Positions 49,118 through 61,570 are shown, numbered from the stretch's first letter. The stretch is 64,000 bases of DNA from Heterohyrax brucei (GCA_028571685.1 CM053156.1:90399049-90463048), one strand, 5' to 3'. Translations and numbers: made by a program. The notes: generated by a model not told the origin, from the letters alone.

Positions 49118-52030
49118 CTGCCGCGGATCACAGGTCAGCAGGGAAGGGGATGGTGCCGGGGCCAGCCTCGGGCACCCGTGCATCGTCCTTCCCCACCTGT
49201 GTCCCTGTCAGGGCTCAGCTCTGCCAGGAAGCTGCCTGGGCTTTCCCCAGAACCCCCCTGATCAACCTGGACCCTAACCATACTTGGCTGCCTGTCGGTC
49301 CCTGGGCCCCAGCTGTGAGCTCCCCGGGGTTCAGGCAGTTGCCAGCCCCCACTCTGCCTCGACTGCACAGGAGGGGCTTCTCAGCATGTTTCCCACACTA
49401 GTGGGGCTGGCAGACGCCCGAACCACCACCCAGGAGGCCCCGCCCCGCCAGCTCCAAAGGGAGCTGGGGGACAGGAGGCAGCCAGTGTCAGCCCATTCCT
49501 GGGTGAAGTCCCTCCCTGATGCACACAACTCATCCTGGAGTCTCACTGGGAGAGTTGGAGGGAGGCTAGGGGGATGGGGCGGCAACTCCCGAGTCCTCAC
49601 AGGGAACCAGGTAGGGCAGGGGACTCTGCTCCCCTCAAGTGCGGACAGCAAACAGCTCAGAGGGAGGGTAGGGTGTGGTAGACATCCCGGTCCCTGTCCC
49701 CAGCCCCCCAGGGAAGCCCTGCTGAGGGAGGCAGTTTGTGGATATCATCTCGTTGAACCCACACAACAGAGCTGTATCATTATCCTGGCTTTCTCAGTGG
49801 CTGCTGGGGAGTGTGGATCCCAGGTAGACGGTCCCAGGAGAGGGGGGCTGGGGCTGCAGCGAGGTCTGTCTGACCACCCTGTGCCCTCTGCATGCAGGTC
49901 CCGTAGTCTCTAGAAGCTAGATGGGGAGAGCCCCCCACAGAGTGGTGATCCCCGGGAGTTTGAGGTCAAAGGGTCATTTCCACTGCAGCCCCGCGGTCCC
50001 TATGTCCAGCACACACAGACACAGAGAACCCAGGCAGCCTCCCAGTCCTGCTCCTGGTTACCATGGGCACCAGTCACAGAAAGGGAGGCCCGCACAGCTG
50101 CAGCTGCTGTCTGTCCAAGAGAGCAGTGTGTACATATGTGTACATGCCTGCTTGTCTGTGTGCATGAATACACGTGCAACATCTGTGTGAGCATGTGTGT
50201 GCACATGTGCATGTGTGTTAGGTGCCTGTGTGTCTTATGCACGTGTGCAGGTCCATACATGTTCATGCACATGTATGCAGGTGCAGGTGTGCTTGCACAC
50301 ATGTGTGTACATTGTGCATGTATTTGTATGTATGTGATGTAAACATGCACACTCACAAATGAATGGACACGTGCACAATGCAGGCATACATATGTGTGCG
50401 TGTGTGTATGCATGTACACCACACATGTAGGTATGCTTTGTGCACGTGTACGTGGTGTGCCCACACGTGGGGGGCAGCCCGTGAAAACACTGGCCTTCCC
50501 TCAGCCTCAGGACCGTGGGCCTGTCCTAGTGGCCGCTGGAGGGACCTGACCTCAGAGGCCTCTAGTTCTGGCTCCAGAACCCTCCTCTACCCCGTCCCGG
50601 GATAGGCCCTCTGGCACCACACAGCTACGAGCAGCCACCTGTTGGTGCGAGCACCCTTGAAGGACTGATTGGGGACGTCCCCCACCACAGCCCATCCTAC
50701 CCCTGGGTGAACACTGCCCCTTGACTTGGGACTTACGGCTCGAGTGACCGACAGGAAGCGGTCATAGCTGATGAGGACAATGTTGAAGACGGAGGACGTG
50801 CACAGCAGGTAGTCGACCACCAGCCACAGCTTGCAGAGGCCCCGGCCGAAGGTCCAGCGGCCAGTCAGCACGTAGGGCACATACAGGGGGATGCAGAAGG
50901 CACCTGCGGGAAAGGTCACTCTGGCTGGGGGCACTAAGGAGCCAGGCAGGACGGCAGCGCTCACCCTCCCCTCCCCACATCCAGTCCTCTAGGGCACACC
51001 CTCTGCCCTGTGTCTGGTCTTTATTCAGCTCTTGCTCCCTCCCCTCTGGTGTCCCCTGGACACGATGGCAGGAGGGACAATCATTGGGGCGTCTGCGGAG
51101 ATGGAGACTTAGAGCCTGGAGTTGGGGTCCAGCTGCTGTCCAGCCCCCTCTAGCCCCCAAAGGGAAGAGAATGTCTTCATTCTGTCTGTCCCAGTGGGCC
51201 CCAGACCCTAGCCTGGCCTTGGACAGCGCTGAGCACAAGCTCAGACGCGGAGAAAGCTGTTCACCGGTTTACAGGGCACTTGGCTGGCACCTTGACAGCT
51301 GCTCCCACCGCAGAGCCCGGCTCCCGGTGTCTGCAAGACGCACCTCGCAGCCCCAACAGGTGTCTGGCACTCGGCCCCCTCAGCGCCCCGCCCCCAGCCG
51401 GCAGCAGAGTGCCGACACGTGAGAGCGCGCCGCTCCTCTGAGCACCGCCGCCTCTCTCGCAGTCCCCTCCCCCAACACGGCTCGGCGAACCCTTCTTGAG
51501 TATCCCCTTCCCCAAGCCCCCTGAAACCCTCTTCCCCGAGCTCCCGTCCTGAGTCCTTGCAACCTTCATTTGGCCGCAGGGCCCAGCAGCGCTGCACCCA
51601 CTGCTGCTGCGCCCTGTGCCTCGCTGAGCGCCCTCCGCGCCGGACCTTTCCCGGTGACAGCCCCAGCGCCCCCTCCCAACGTGGTCTCCGGCGGAGCCGC
51701 ACGGCGTGCAGGAGGCCCCCAAGACGACTCAGGCCCAGGTCTCGCAGACAGGCGCGCGCGCGCAGGTGCTTTACCCACGAGAAAGTCGGAAATGGCGAGG
51801 TTGAGCAGGAAGAAGTTGTTCTGGGTGCGGAGGCTCGAGTCGGCCACGAAGGCGAGCATGACCAGCGCGTTGCCCAGCACCGTGGCCACAATAAGCAGCG
51901 CCATGAGCGCCGCCAGCACCGCGGTCCAGGCGGCGGAGAAGCTGCGCGCCCCACCCGCTGCCGCCGCTGCCGCCTCTCCCGCCAGCGCCCCAGACGCGTT
52001 GACCGACCCGTCGGGCGGCGCGCGCTCCAT
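48194..52030 (-). CDS. HRH3: HRH3, histamine H3 receptor, spliced coding region
   Basis: Class A GPCR, mainly a presynaptic Gi/o-coupled auto- and heteroreceptor that limits histamine and other transmitter release (family knowledge). Three exons (52030-51775, 50903-50737, 49117-48194) join to 1347 nt, 448 aa against 445 in human. Visible landmarks: N-terminus MERAPPDGSVNASG with an N-glycosylation site, TM3 Asp116 in VVDYLLC (amine binding), DRF at 133-135 in place of DRY, TM5 Glu208 in ALEFFTPF (imidazole binding), a long Pro/Ser/Gly-rich third loop, CWAPY in TM6 and NPALY in TM7. The start is the only ATG that gives the family N-terminus, with an Ala run two or three residues longer than in human. 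No frame damage. Confidence 0.96.
49118..50736 (-). other. HRH3 intron 2
   Basis: 1619 bp. It holds an impure TG/CA array at 50120-50460. The remainder shows nothing. Confidence 0.85.
50120..50460. repeat. Impure TG/CA alternating array
   Basis: About 340 bp of tgtgtg, acatgtgt and catgcac words without a fixed unit. Alternating purine-pyrimidine throughout. Confidence 0.9.
50737..50903 (-). CDS. HRH3: HRH3 exon 2 (TM2 end to TM3)
   Basis: The acceptor is cccgcag and the donor gcc|GTAAGT on the minus strand. It encodes AFCIPLYVPYVLTGRWTFGR, the TM3 block with Asp116, and DRFLSVTRA. Confidence 0.96.
50904..51774 (-). other. HRH3 intron 1
   Basis: 871 bp, the exon-1 side still CpG-rich. No repeat recognised. 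Confidence 0.85.
51775..52030 (-). CDS. HRH3: HRH3 exon 1 (N-terminus, TM1-TM2)
   Basis: ATG is the complement of 52028-52030. It encodes MERAPPDGSVNASGALAGEA to NNFFLLNLAISDFLVG. The donor gtgg|GTAAAG is read on the minus strand at 51774. Phase 1. Confidence 0.95.
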
Positions 52031-52422
52031 GGCTCTCGCCGGCTCAAGAGGCTCCGGGGCGCGAGGCAAGGTAAGGGCCACAGGCCAGGAGGCCAGGAGG
52101 GGCCCCGGGTAGGGTCCCTTGTTCCCCCGGGCTTTCAGCCGGGTCTGGTCCCCCAGGGGTCGCCCAGCGCATGGTCCGCGGGCGCCGGGGCCGAGCGAGC
52201 GGGCTGCGCCAAAGGGTGCTAGCCAGGAGCCGGGCGGGCTGGCCGCGGCTGCAAGGGGCGCGGAGCGGAGTGGAGCTGGAGCCGCGCCGGAGCGTCCGTG
52301 CGCCCCGAGCGCAGCGCCAGCCGAGTGCTCCCAGCTAGGAGCCGGCGCCCCCCACCCAGCGCAGCGCCCCCGCCATTGGCTGTCGCCCTCGCCCCGCCCC
52401 CGCCCCCGCCCCGCCCGGCGCC

Positions 52423-52443
52423 GGCAGCACCACGGACAGCGCC
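52423..52443 (+). promoter_or_regulatory. RE1/NRSE-like element (REST site)
   Basis: Left half GGCAGCACC and right half GGACAGCGCC with the two bases AC between them, the canonical spacing. It departs from the consensus (TTCAGCACC..GGACAGCGCC) only at the first two bases. Located in the HRH3 promoter island. Confidence 0.8.
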
Positions 52444-55400
52444 GCGTGCCGCCGGCTGGCTGGAGTCCGACGCGGGGCGCACTGCCGAGGCTGGCGGGGC
52501 CCTGCGCGGACAGGGCCGGCCCGGTGCTCGCCTGCTCAGCCGGCCTGAGCCAGGGAGCCAGCCTCTGGTCGCTCGGTTTCCCCTGCGCCGTCGACCCGGT
52601 GACCCTGTCTAGCCCTCGTCGGGAGCCCGGCATATGAGGGGACCCATGGTCAGGTTGGGGACAGAAACTCCTGCATCCGGAACCACGGGGAACCTTTCCC
52701 ACGGATGCCCGCCCTGTGTCCCGCCTTGGGCAAGAAGATCTTCAGGGGAAGTAATGTCCCGAGAAGGAGGAGTGGGAAGGGGTGTCAGAGAGTGGGTCCC
52801 TCGCTAGGTCCACCCCTGACATGCTTATACTTCAGCCTCAGCCTGGCCCTAGGCAGGGCCTGGCCTAGGGTCCAGGGTGACCTGCCAGGCGCAGACAGAT
52901 GTGGAGTTACATAAGGGAGGATGGGGAGCCCAAGCGGTCCAGCCGGGAGGGAGCGCGCCCACCTCAGACTCCGTGCCCCAGAAGAAGACAGCCTTAGTGG
53001 CTTCGGGCTGGCCAGGATCCCCGCTGGGCAAAAGGTGGGGCACTCATTGCTGCAGAGACAGAGGTCACTGCTCCGGGGCAGCCAAGGCGGCGGCGGCGGG
53101 GCCTGCGTTAGCGCCTGAGGGAAAGGAGGGGGAGGAGAAGCCACGGAGGTCGCCGAGCCCCTCTCCAGACACAGATCAGAGAGGGTCAAGGACAGAGAGA
53201 TCCTGAGACATTCACTGCCAGACAGATAGACGCACCCATGCTCAGACACACGGACACCCACAGACCAAGGAAACAGCCACCCGGCGTCAGGGACCTCAGC
53301 GGCAGTTAGACACACAGGCACAGACAGCAGACAGCCCGGCTACGGAGCCTGGCAGGGAAGCGGCGGCTCCCTCTGCTGCCGGCAGTGCGCACTGCCGGGG
53401 GAGGCGGGACAGGGACTCCAGTGCCTGGGCAAGGACTAGTAAGAGGGGTGTCCCAGGGCTGCCACCCCCAGCTGGGCAGTCAGAGGGACTACACATTGCA
53501 CCCCAGGTTCGGGCACAGAAGGCACTCCCATACTTTCAGCAACCCCGATTATGGGGGGCCCATCCTTCCTCCAGGCTCCAAATATGCTTCAGAAATTTTG
53601 GGGAGTGGAGGGCTGTGCTCCTTCTATTCCCTCTTTAGGGAAGGGGCTCCTACCTCCACACACCCAATAAGGAGCTCCCTGACCCTGAGCCCAGCCAGCC
53701 CTGGGTTCCCCGGCACTCCCAGCCTGTGCTCCTGGGGAGCCCTCTTTGGGTGCCTGACTGTACTCACACCCTGCCACCAGCAACCCTGGTACACTTAGCC
53801 CCCCCAACACCATCCCAGTTTGCCCGGTGGGAGACAAGTCAAGATGGGAAAGGCCCCCGCCGCCCCCCCTCCTGAACTGCTGGATCCCTGCTCCCTCCAC
53901 CCGCCCCCAGCTGGCGGCTCCCTGCTGAATAGCCATCTGCACCTGATGACTTTGGTGGTGCTTTGCAGGACCCGCCTCAGGAGGTAGGACTGGGTGGGGT
54001 AAGACAGGGGCTCTGGCTCTCTGTCCACTGGCTGGGAGACCTGTTGCCCACCTTGGTCCTCATCCTGAAATAGGGGGTCCATATGCCGAAAGCCCAGGAC
54101 TGAGGGGTGGTGTCCCAGGGAAGGAGGATAGAGGGCAAGGCTGTTCAGTGACTGTTACAGTTCCAGGGCACAAAGTCGTCAGGGGAGCAGGACTGGGGGA
54201 TGCTGCCAAAGGACAAGCCAATGTTGAGACTGGATTGCTGACTGGTTGTTCACAGGGAGGTCAGAAGGCCGTTGGGGTTTGGGGGGAGGAGCTTGGGCTC
54301 CAACAGCAAGCAGGGCATGGCTGGCATCGGCAGCAAAGCCGCGGCCACAGGCCTCCTCTGCTGTCCTGGGCCGTGTGCACGGCCTTGCCCCTAGCATCTC
54401 ACCTTGCTCGGAGTGTTTCTGTCCCTTGGGCCAGCTGCACACCCGGGGTTGTCACTGCAGTGTGGCCCTGCTGTGCAGGGACATGGCCCCTTAAGAGGGT
54501 AACAAGGGGCCTCCAGGGCCAGCGACAGCACACTTGACCTGCTTATCACACCGAGATGGCTTCCTGGCACCTGTGGGGCTCAGGAGTCCAGCCTCCTTGT
54601 TACCTTCTGTGAAAGCAGCTGTTTTCCTGCTCTCTCTCCCCTCTCTGCAGGAGTCACTTGAATACAGGAGTGCAAGTTGTCTTTGCTCCTTCTCTTCCCT
54701 CTGCACAGCAACCCCCTGCTCCCCAGCAGCAGCTCTGGGTGCACCCGGAGGAGCTCAAGGTCCCTGTGTGATGAGGGTTGTGCCTGAGGCTGTGGTTTGG
54801 AGCGAAGCAGAGCCTGCCTTTCCCTGCCCTCGGGTACACGGCAGAATTGGGTCTGGGCACATGTGGCAGGCAGGAGAATTGAGGGGGTGGAGTTCTATAC
54901 CACAGTGCCCAGATGCTGCTGAGAGAAGCCACAAGCGTCTGCATGCTGAGGGTGTCCGTTTGGCTGCATGTGGCAGACACCAATTAAGGAACAGGCCTCC
55001 CTGCTGTTTCCCGGGGCTGGCAATTGCAGGGCTGATGAACTTTAGGCACGGCTGCATCCAGGAGCTTCGGGGGCTGCTTTTCCCTGCTTGCCTCTGCACG
55101 GTGCCCAGTTAGTTCTCAGATGGAGTCTCGCCTGGGTCACAGCTGTCCCCGTGGCTCCAGGCCCCTGCCTGCCTGTGGACTCCATCTCCTCAGGTGGTAA
55201 GTGGGCCTCACGGCAGGTCCTTCTTACAGGGTCAGTGGGAGGAGCCCCAAGTCGCCTTGGGGACTCCGTAAATATTTGCTGACGGTTTGAAGTGACACCA
55301 CCTGAGCAGGTCCCTGCTGTGTAGAAAGTGGCAAAAGTAATGATGGGGAAGCAGGGACAAAGGGTCCCCTGTCCACGGCACCTTCTCCAGAGCCTTTGGA

Positions 55401-56509
55401 CTCACCGGCTGGGAGGGACAGGGAGGGCTCTGAGCCCGCTCAGCCGTGTGAGGGCTGGGCCCGGCTCCAGGGGACCCTCCACCGCACCCGGTGCTGTGGG
55501 AGCTATGGCCCAGCAGTCCCACAGAGGTGCTACCAGTGCTCAGCACAAGTCCAGCCCTGCCAGTTGAGGTTAAACTGCTGGGGAGCCCCCGAGCCTGATC
55601 AGAGGAAGGCTGGAGTGACCCAGGGCCCCCAGGCTGGAGGAAGTCTGCAAGCAGAGGGGCCTGGTGTTGGAGTGGGGGGAGGTGTGAGGGGTGTGGGCTG
55701 TGGACAGCGGCACGGGGGATGGTCAGCGTGATGCTGGGGATGCTCAAAGGAGGGACCACAGGAGAGCTCTGGGGAGCCACAGCATCAGCCAAGCCTCTCT
55801 GTCTCCCTGGGCGGGGAGGGGTCTGAGTGAGGGGAGGGTTGGCCCAGTGGGGTGGGTAACTCAGGGTGGCCCAGGGGAGTGTGAGTGCTGTGTGAGTCAT
55901 CATGGGTCACGCCACTCTGCTCCATCTGGGGTGAAGGCCAACACTACCTCCGCTTCCTAAAGGCCCAGGTCTGGCCCCGAAACTGGTGGAGTCCACTTCT
56001 GTCCCCTGCCACCTCCTGGACACAGCCCCCCAGGCCTAGCTCCACTGGCATCTTCACCCACAGACCCCGCTCTCCCTCCCAGGCTGTCCAGACCTCCCTT
56101 TCCCTGACTCTAAGGCCTGTATAGTGTACGTGTGCGTGGGTGTGCACGCATGCCCCCGTGGTCCTAGTCCCTGGGCCAACACAGAGGGCCCTGGGTGCCT
56201 CTTCCTCCCTGTAGGCAGCCTGCAAGGGAACACAGGGTGCTCCGGGACAGCCGGGGCTCTGGGAGTTGTTGCCGGGGGCGGAGGAGGCAGCAGAGCCCTC
56301 CCACCTCCAGTCCCTGCTGCAGGCGCCTCTAGGTTTACTGCAGAACCCCTGGGACCCGTCTAGTTCCTGGGGCAGCCGGAGCCTGTCAGAACAATAATGA
56401 TGGATCCCAAGGGTGCTCATACTGGGGGCCCTGAATCCAGTGAACGAAGAGGTGCCCAGGGTCCTGCAAAGCAGGGACTGGCCTGAGGTGACACTCAGGG
56501 AGGGGCAGG

Positions 56510-56970
56510 TGGGGTGTGCGTCTGGGTGCATGCCTATGCATGTGCTTGTCCACATGTGCACATGTCTACATGTGTGTGCTCATCCATGTGTGTGTCTGTA
56601 TGTGTATGCTGTCTATGTGTCTGTGTGAATGCTTATCTATATGTGGGATGTCTGTATGTTATGTCCCTGGGTAGGTCTGTGTGTGTGTGTGCATGTCCGT
56701 ATGTGTGTGCGTGTCCACAGGTGTGTGTGTCTGTGCGAACACTTGTCCACATGTGGGTGCATCTATTATGTCTGTGTGTGTATGTCTAGATGTATGTGTC
56801 TGTGTATGTTTGTGTGTGCACATGCTTGTGTGTTTGTGTATGTCTACATGTCTGTGGCTCTGTGTGTGTATCTCTATGTCTGTGTATACATCTACATGTG
56901 TGTGAGTTCCTGTATGTCTGCGTGTGTGTCTACATGTGTGTATGTCTATTGTGTGTCTGTAACTGTGCAC
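56510..56970. repeat. Impure TG/CA alternating array
   Basis: About 460 bp of tgtgtgtctgtatgtgtgtgc words. It generates Cys/Val-rich spurious frames. Confidence 0.9.
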
Positions 56971-58899
56971 GCACGCTTAAGCCTCCCTCCTCACAACCCT
57001 ACCCCCTACTTTCCAAGCCTTGCGCTCAGCACAGCCCTCCTCTCTGGCTCCAAGCTTGGACAGCTGGCCCCTCAGCAAGGTCCCCCCAGGTGACGTCCCA
57101 GGAGATCGCAGCCCAGAATGGAGCAATGGCCCCCGAGTGCTGCTGTGATGTCTCAGGTCCCAGCTGGAGGTGGACACCTGAGGGTCAGGGTCCTGAAGGA
57201 AAACCTGGGGGCCGCTCCCAGAAGACAGAATGAGACAGCAGGCGGGCGCTGCAGATGTAATGCCCCCCCCCGACAAGGGCTCCTTGGCCCCCACAGCCCT
57301 GAGGACACAGCTCAGAGGGCCTCTGCAGCCATCTGAGACCCTCAGTCACTAAGTATAGGGCTTGGATTGGGGCTGGGCCTGTGGACCCCAGCCTCTGTTC
57401 CACCCGAGTTGTCTGCCTAACCGACCAGTGCTAGCCCAGCAGACAGTTAGAGGGGTTCGCTGAGCGCCTACTGAGTGCAAGTGGGCTGAGCCTGGCAGGC
57501 AGCTTTGTTTCTGAGGCTAGTAATGGGGTACTTTGTCTCCCAGGGCACCTGCAGAGGACCCAGTGTAAGGGGTCCTTGGGCCCCGGCGTGGGGCTCTGTG
57601 CATACTGCCTTCCTCTGGCAGTATGGGCCAAAGGTCCAGCCCATGGGCTCTCATCAGCCCTGTCTTGCCCAGAATAGGCCCACCTGCCCACTGCTGTAGC
57701 TGCCTTGGGCATTCCTGAAGCCAGGACTGGAAAAGCAGCACCCCGCAGCCACGTCTCTCAGCGCCCTACTCTGAACGGTTGTGACAGTCTCGGGCCTGTG
57801 CCAAGAGGACTGCGGGCCCTTTGCCCAAGCTGACCAGGAGTTTCAGGACAGCCTGGGTGAAGCAGTGAACTGTGCGTGGGGCCCCCGGGCAGCCGTGTGC
57901 CTCATGGTCCCAGACTCAGTCCTGCCCCTCAGGCCCCTCCCTTGTGGGTCCCACGAGGGCAGGGCAGGCAGACCTTGTCCAGACCACTACCTCCTCTCCA
58001 GCCTTTCTCTCCCACGGATGGAATTGGGTAAGAATACCCCACTCTTGGGGGACCCCGCGTGCCTGCTGTCTCTTACTGAGCCCCATAGCTCTGCCAGCCT
58101 GCTACTGATCTGCCGTCCCTCAGGTGGGGGGCTCGCGTGCTCACCCCGAGGCCTTGGCTGCTCTGGAAGGAGGCCCTGCCTGCATCACCCTTGGCACCCA
58201 CAGCTCCTTGCACTCCCATCCTCAGTCTCCAGGCGCATTTAAACTTTGCACCCCCTCTCCACCCCCTCTCCTGGCAGCTCCCCGGGCCCTGAAGCCCAGC
58301 CAGCAGCTCGGCCAACGCAGTTGGCTTCTGACAAGTTAAATTTAACCCAGCCTAAGCTGTCTCCCCAGCTCCACGTGGGTCCCTGGGCAGGGCTGCAGAG
58401 CAGGGCCCAGCCCCCGTCCCCATGTGCTCAGCAGTCCCCTGCCCCAGTCCTCTGCAGTACCCAGTGCCCAGCACAGGGCAGACAGCAATGGGAGTCCCAC
58501 AAGGGCAGCTGCGGGACAAGCGGGAGCCCACCCCCAGCAGCTGGCCACAGTGAGAAGGGGCCGCAGTCCTGTGGGTGACCCACATTTGGGGTCCACGCTG
58601 AGGCCCCAGCCCAGCACCAGCTGGGGCAGAGTAGGACCACAGGCTGTGGTGGTGCAGGTGGCACGAGGGACATGGTGGGGGAGGGTCCTGCCAGGTGTCC
58701 CATGCTGCCTTTCTTCTTCTTCACAGTGTAGGGAGCTGTGTCTGCGTCTCTGGGGCCATGCTGTGGCTGAAAGAGCAGAGCTAGGCTCCACCGGTGGGCC
58801 TGGCCTCAGGGCCCTGAGCAGCCCCAGGGCTCTTCTTAGGGGAAGCCAGTGTTCAGGGCCCTCTGATGAGTGTCTGCCCCATAACCTTCTCCCTTTGGT

Positions 58900-59330
58900 T
58901 CTCTGTGTTACTCAGGATGGCAGTACACTCAGCTGAAAGGCTGCCGCCCTGCCCCACATGGCTGGGATGAAATTCTGGCCAATAACATGTGAGCAGAGCT
59001 GTGTATCTCCTCAGAGGGGGTTGACGTGTCTGGTGGGGTGGTGCTACTTCTCTGCTTCTTTCTTTCTTCCTTCTTCCTGGGCAGAATGTGCATGCGATGG
59101 CTGGAGCAGCAGCCACCACACTGAACCATGAGGTGATATTGAGGATAAAAGCCAGCACTCCGAGAATGACATGGTCAGGTAGGAGCCGGGCCCTGAAGAC
59201 ACGTGTGGAGACCATACCAGCTCTGGATAGCAGGCCAGGTGTCACATAAGAGGTAAGTGTATTTCTATTCTGTTGAAGCTGTTTTTATTCTGGTTTTTCT
59301 CATACAGATGTAACTAACCCTAAAAGGCAG
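58900..59330 (+). repeat. Ancient interspersed repeat, family unresolved
   Basis: The sequence ('catgcgatggctggagcagcagcc', 'accatgaggtgatattgagg', 'gtaagtgtatttctattctg') resembles a common mammalian repeat 3' end. A 130-aa minus frame here is incidental. Confidence 0.45.
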
Positions 59331-59847
59331 GCAGCCAAGTTGGCTCAAACATCTGTCCGCAAAGTAGGAGGCCACTCCAGTGTCCTGTGTGACACTCCAT
59401 GGAAAAGGCTCACAGTTACAGTAAATCCTGGGCCTGCAGCAGGCCCTTCCCATAGGCTACAGCTCCATGTCCTGGGGGTGGGGGGTTTGCAGGAAGCCCA
59501 GAGCAGAGGAGACACTTGTTAACTGTGCTTAAACAACTTTCCCGAGCCCACATGACCTTGGAAACTTGTGCTCCACAAACACCTAGTAATAGCCGGAAAA
59601 GCCTGGTGTACCACAGTCCCTGTTGGGGCAGTGCAGGGAGGTTGTGTGTACAGGGACACAGAGCTAGGACCAGCACACAGCCAGTGCTCAGAAAATGCCA
59701 CCAGGAGGCTCAGGTGTGGGCCTCTACCAGCTCTCCAAGCATGGAAATTGGGACCTCCCCACCTCCCATCAGCCTCACCTCCCCAGTCTCCTCATTCTAT
59801 CTGGTCTGGTCTAGAGGCTGTTTGCTTTCTTTCTCTTCTCTGGCCAA

Positions 59848-59945
59848 GGGTCAGAGCCTGACCTTTCTCTGTACTTGCTGTGGCTCAGAGTTTGACCTTT
59901 CTCTGCACTTCCTGTGGGTCAGAGCCTGACTGGCCTCTGCATCCA
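59848..59945. repeat. Tandem repeat, 34-bp unit, three copies
   Basis: 'ggtcagagcctgacctttctctg' variants start at 59848, 59882 and 59916. Confidence 0.85.
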
Positions 59946-60714
59946 AGCTGATGGACACCGGGTGCTGTTTTCCTGAGGGGGCCCTCAGGCCAGGGTGGGG
60001 GCTGAACTGTGAGGGAGCCAGTCCAGGAAGGGGCGGTCTGCAGAGCTGCAGAGGCGAGAAAGCTTTGGTGTAAAAAGTTTATGAGAGGAATAAATACACA
60101 TGTGTATGTATTGGCAGAACTTGATGATCCAGAGTCCTCGGGTCCCAAAGGCACGGGGGAAAACAAAACACAACAGAAAAAGCCCTTTGCTGATGCTATT
60201 GATAACTTGTCTCTCTTCACATGGTGGGTTCAACCCTAAAAATACCCTCCTCCCGAGGATGGGAAGCGTGTTCTGCCACGCTGCGAGCCCGCTGGCAGGG
60301 AAGCTGTGTGGGCCACGCGAGGGCGGCGGCCTGGCTTCCGCTGACCTGGCTGCCTCCTGGCCTGCCAGGCTCATCCAGATGGAAGATTCCACAGCATTCC
60401 ACAGAGGGGAGTGGGCAATGGTCTTCCCCAGGCCTGGGAGTGGCAGAGAGAGGAGAGCCTCTGCTGGAGCTCACCAGGGCAAAGGCTGCGGCAGCACTTC
60501 CGGACAGGCAGCATTCTTGGTGCCAAGCCCTGCAGGTCTGGAAGGTTCCTGGGCCCAGATGCAGACTGGATGGAGAAACCTGCTTGGGAGGATAGTGTGC
60601 AGGGGTGAAGGAGAAATAGCCTGGGCAGAACTGCTGCTCTTGCTGGCCCCTGCTCTGTTCGGGGAGCCTCCTTCACTCCCCCAACTAGAAGGGGGAGCCA
60701 TAATTCGGCCTCCT

Positions 60715-60872
60715 CCGTGGTGAGATGCCGTAGTGGTTAAGAGCTACGGCTGCTCACCAAAAGATCAGCAGTTCAAATCCACCAGGCACGTCTTGGAAAC
60801 TCTATGGGGCAGTTCTGCTCTGTCCTGTAGGGTCCCTAGGAGTCAGAACAGACCTGACGGCAGTGAGTGGTT
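60715..60872 (+). repeat. AfroSINE
   Basis: 'gagatgccgtagtggttaagagctacggctgctcaccaaaagatcagcagttcaaatccaccaggc' through 'gtccctaggagtcagaacagacctgacggcagtg'. Well preserved. Confidence 0.95.
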
Positions 60873-61479
60873 CAGCGTGTTCTGAGATAGGAGGCAGCAG
60901 GTAGGTACAAGGGGCTGAGCCTGCTGGACATAGCTGTGGAAGCTGGGCCAGGGCCCACCAGGGCTAGCCAGCCGAGGGGAGGCTCCTGCCAGGGCCCACG
61001 GGGTCATCACATCCACTGACATGCCCCATGGGGAGAAGGAGCATTCCAGCTGCCCCTTTAATCTGGGAGGGTCGGGGGGTGTCCTGAAAACTTAGGGAGT
61101 TCTGCTGTTCTCCAACAAACTCAAGACCCACTGGAACCAAGTCACCTGAGTTCCCGCCATCATGCCAGAACTGCCCTCTGGTTCAGAGGGGGCTTGTGAG
61201 AAAGGAGACTCCGGTCATCTGTGCTGGAGCAGGGGGCCACACAGACAAGCACAACTGTGGGTTCACTCCAGAGTTTACTGAGCTCAAAAGCAGTCTGGTG
61301 GGCGCAGACACTCCCAAAGTTAGCTGCTCCTCAAACTCCAGAGGACATGCACCTGTCACCAGGGGTCTTGTGGAATGACAGCTCGGTCAGGGTCGGGGTC
61401 TGGGGGAGGGGGCTGAGCTCCTCTTTCTGACAGGCTCAGCCCGGGGACTGCACTGGGCCTGGTACCCGCTGGGCTACTC

Positions 61480-61570
61480 CCTCACCTCCGGGCAGCGAGG
61501 CTCAGTGTGCTCCTCTGCGAAGTGGGGATACAGACACACAGTAGCCACCCGATGGGCTGTTGTTGGGATG
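61480..61570 (+). repeat. MIR-like fragment
   Basis: 'gaggctcagtgtgctcctctgcgaagtggggatacag' resembles the MIR core. Confidence 0.5.

Larger units (their letters stand above)
51560..52640 (-). promoter_or_regulatory. HRH3: HRH3 CpG-island promoter and 5'UTR
   Basis: CpG-dense 1.1 kb covering exon 1 and its upstream side, TATA-less. A run of GC boxes (52391-52418) and an RE1-like element (52423-52443) lie about 360-410 bp upstream of the start codon. The transcription start cannot be set from sequence. Confidence 0.75.

Noticed and set aside
51566-52702. A 378-aa minus-strand open frame that runs upstream through the HRH3 5'UTR in frame with the receptor
   Set aside because: The family N-terminus begins at the ATG at 52030, and the upstream part is GC-rich with no recognisable domain. 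The part after 51775 is intron 1. It is most likely open by base composition.
56124-57093. Cys/Val-rich and His/Thr-rich open frames
   Set aside because: They arise from the TG/CA array and have no start context, domain or splice support.
58853-59245. A 130-aa minus frame with a hydrophobic stretch (GVLAFILNITSWF)
   Set aside because: It lies in an old interspersed repeat and lacks any recognisable family. The hydrophobic stretch is short and isolated.
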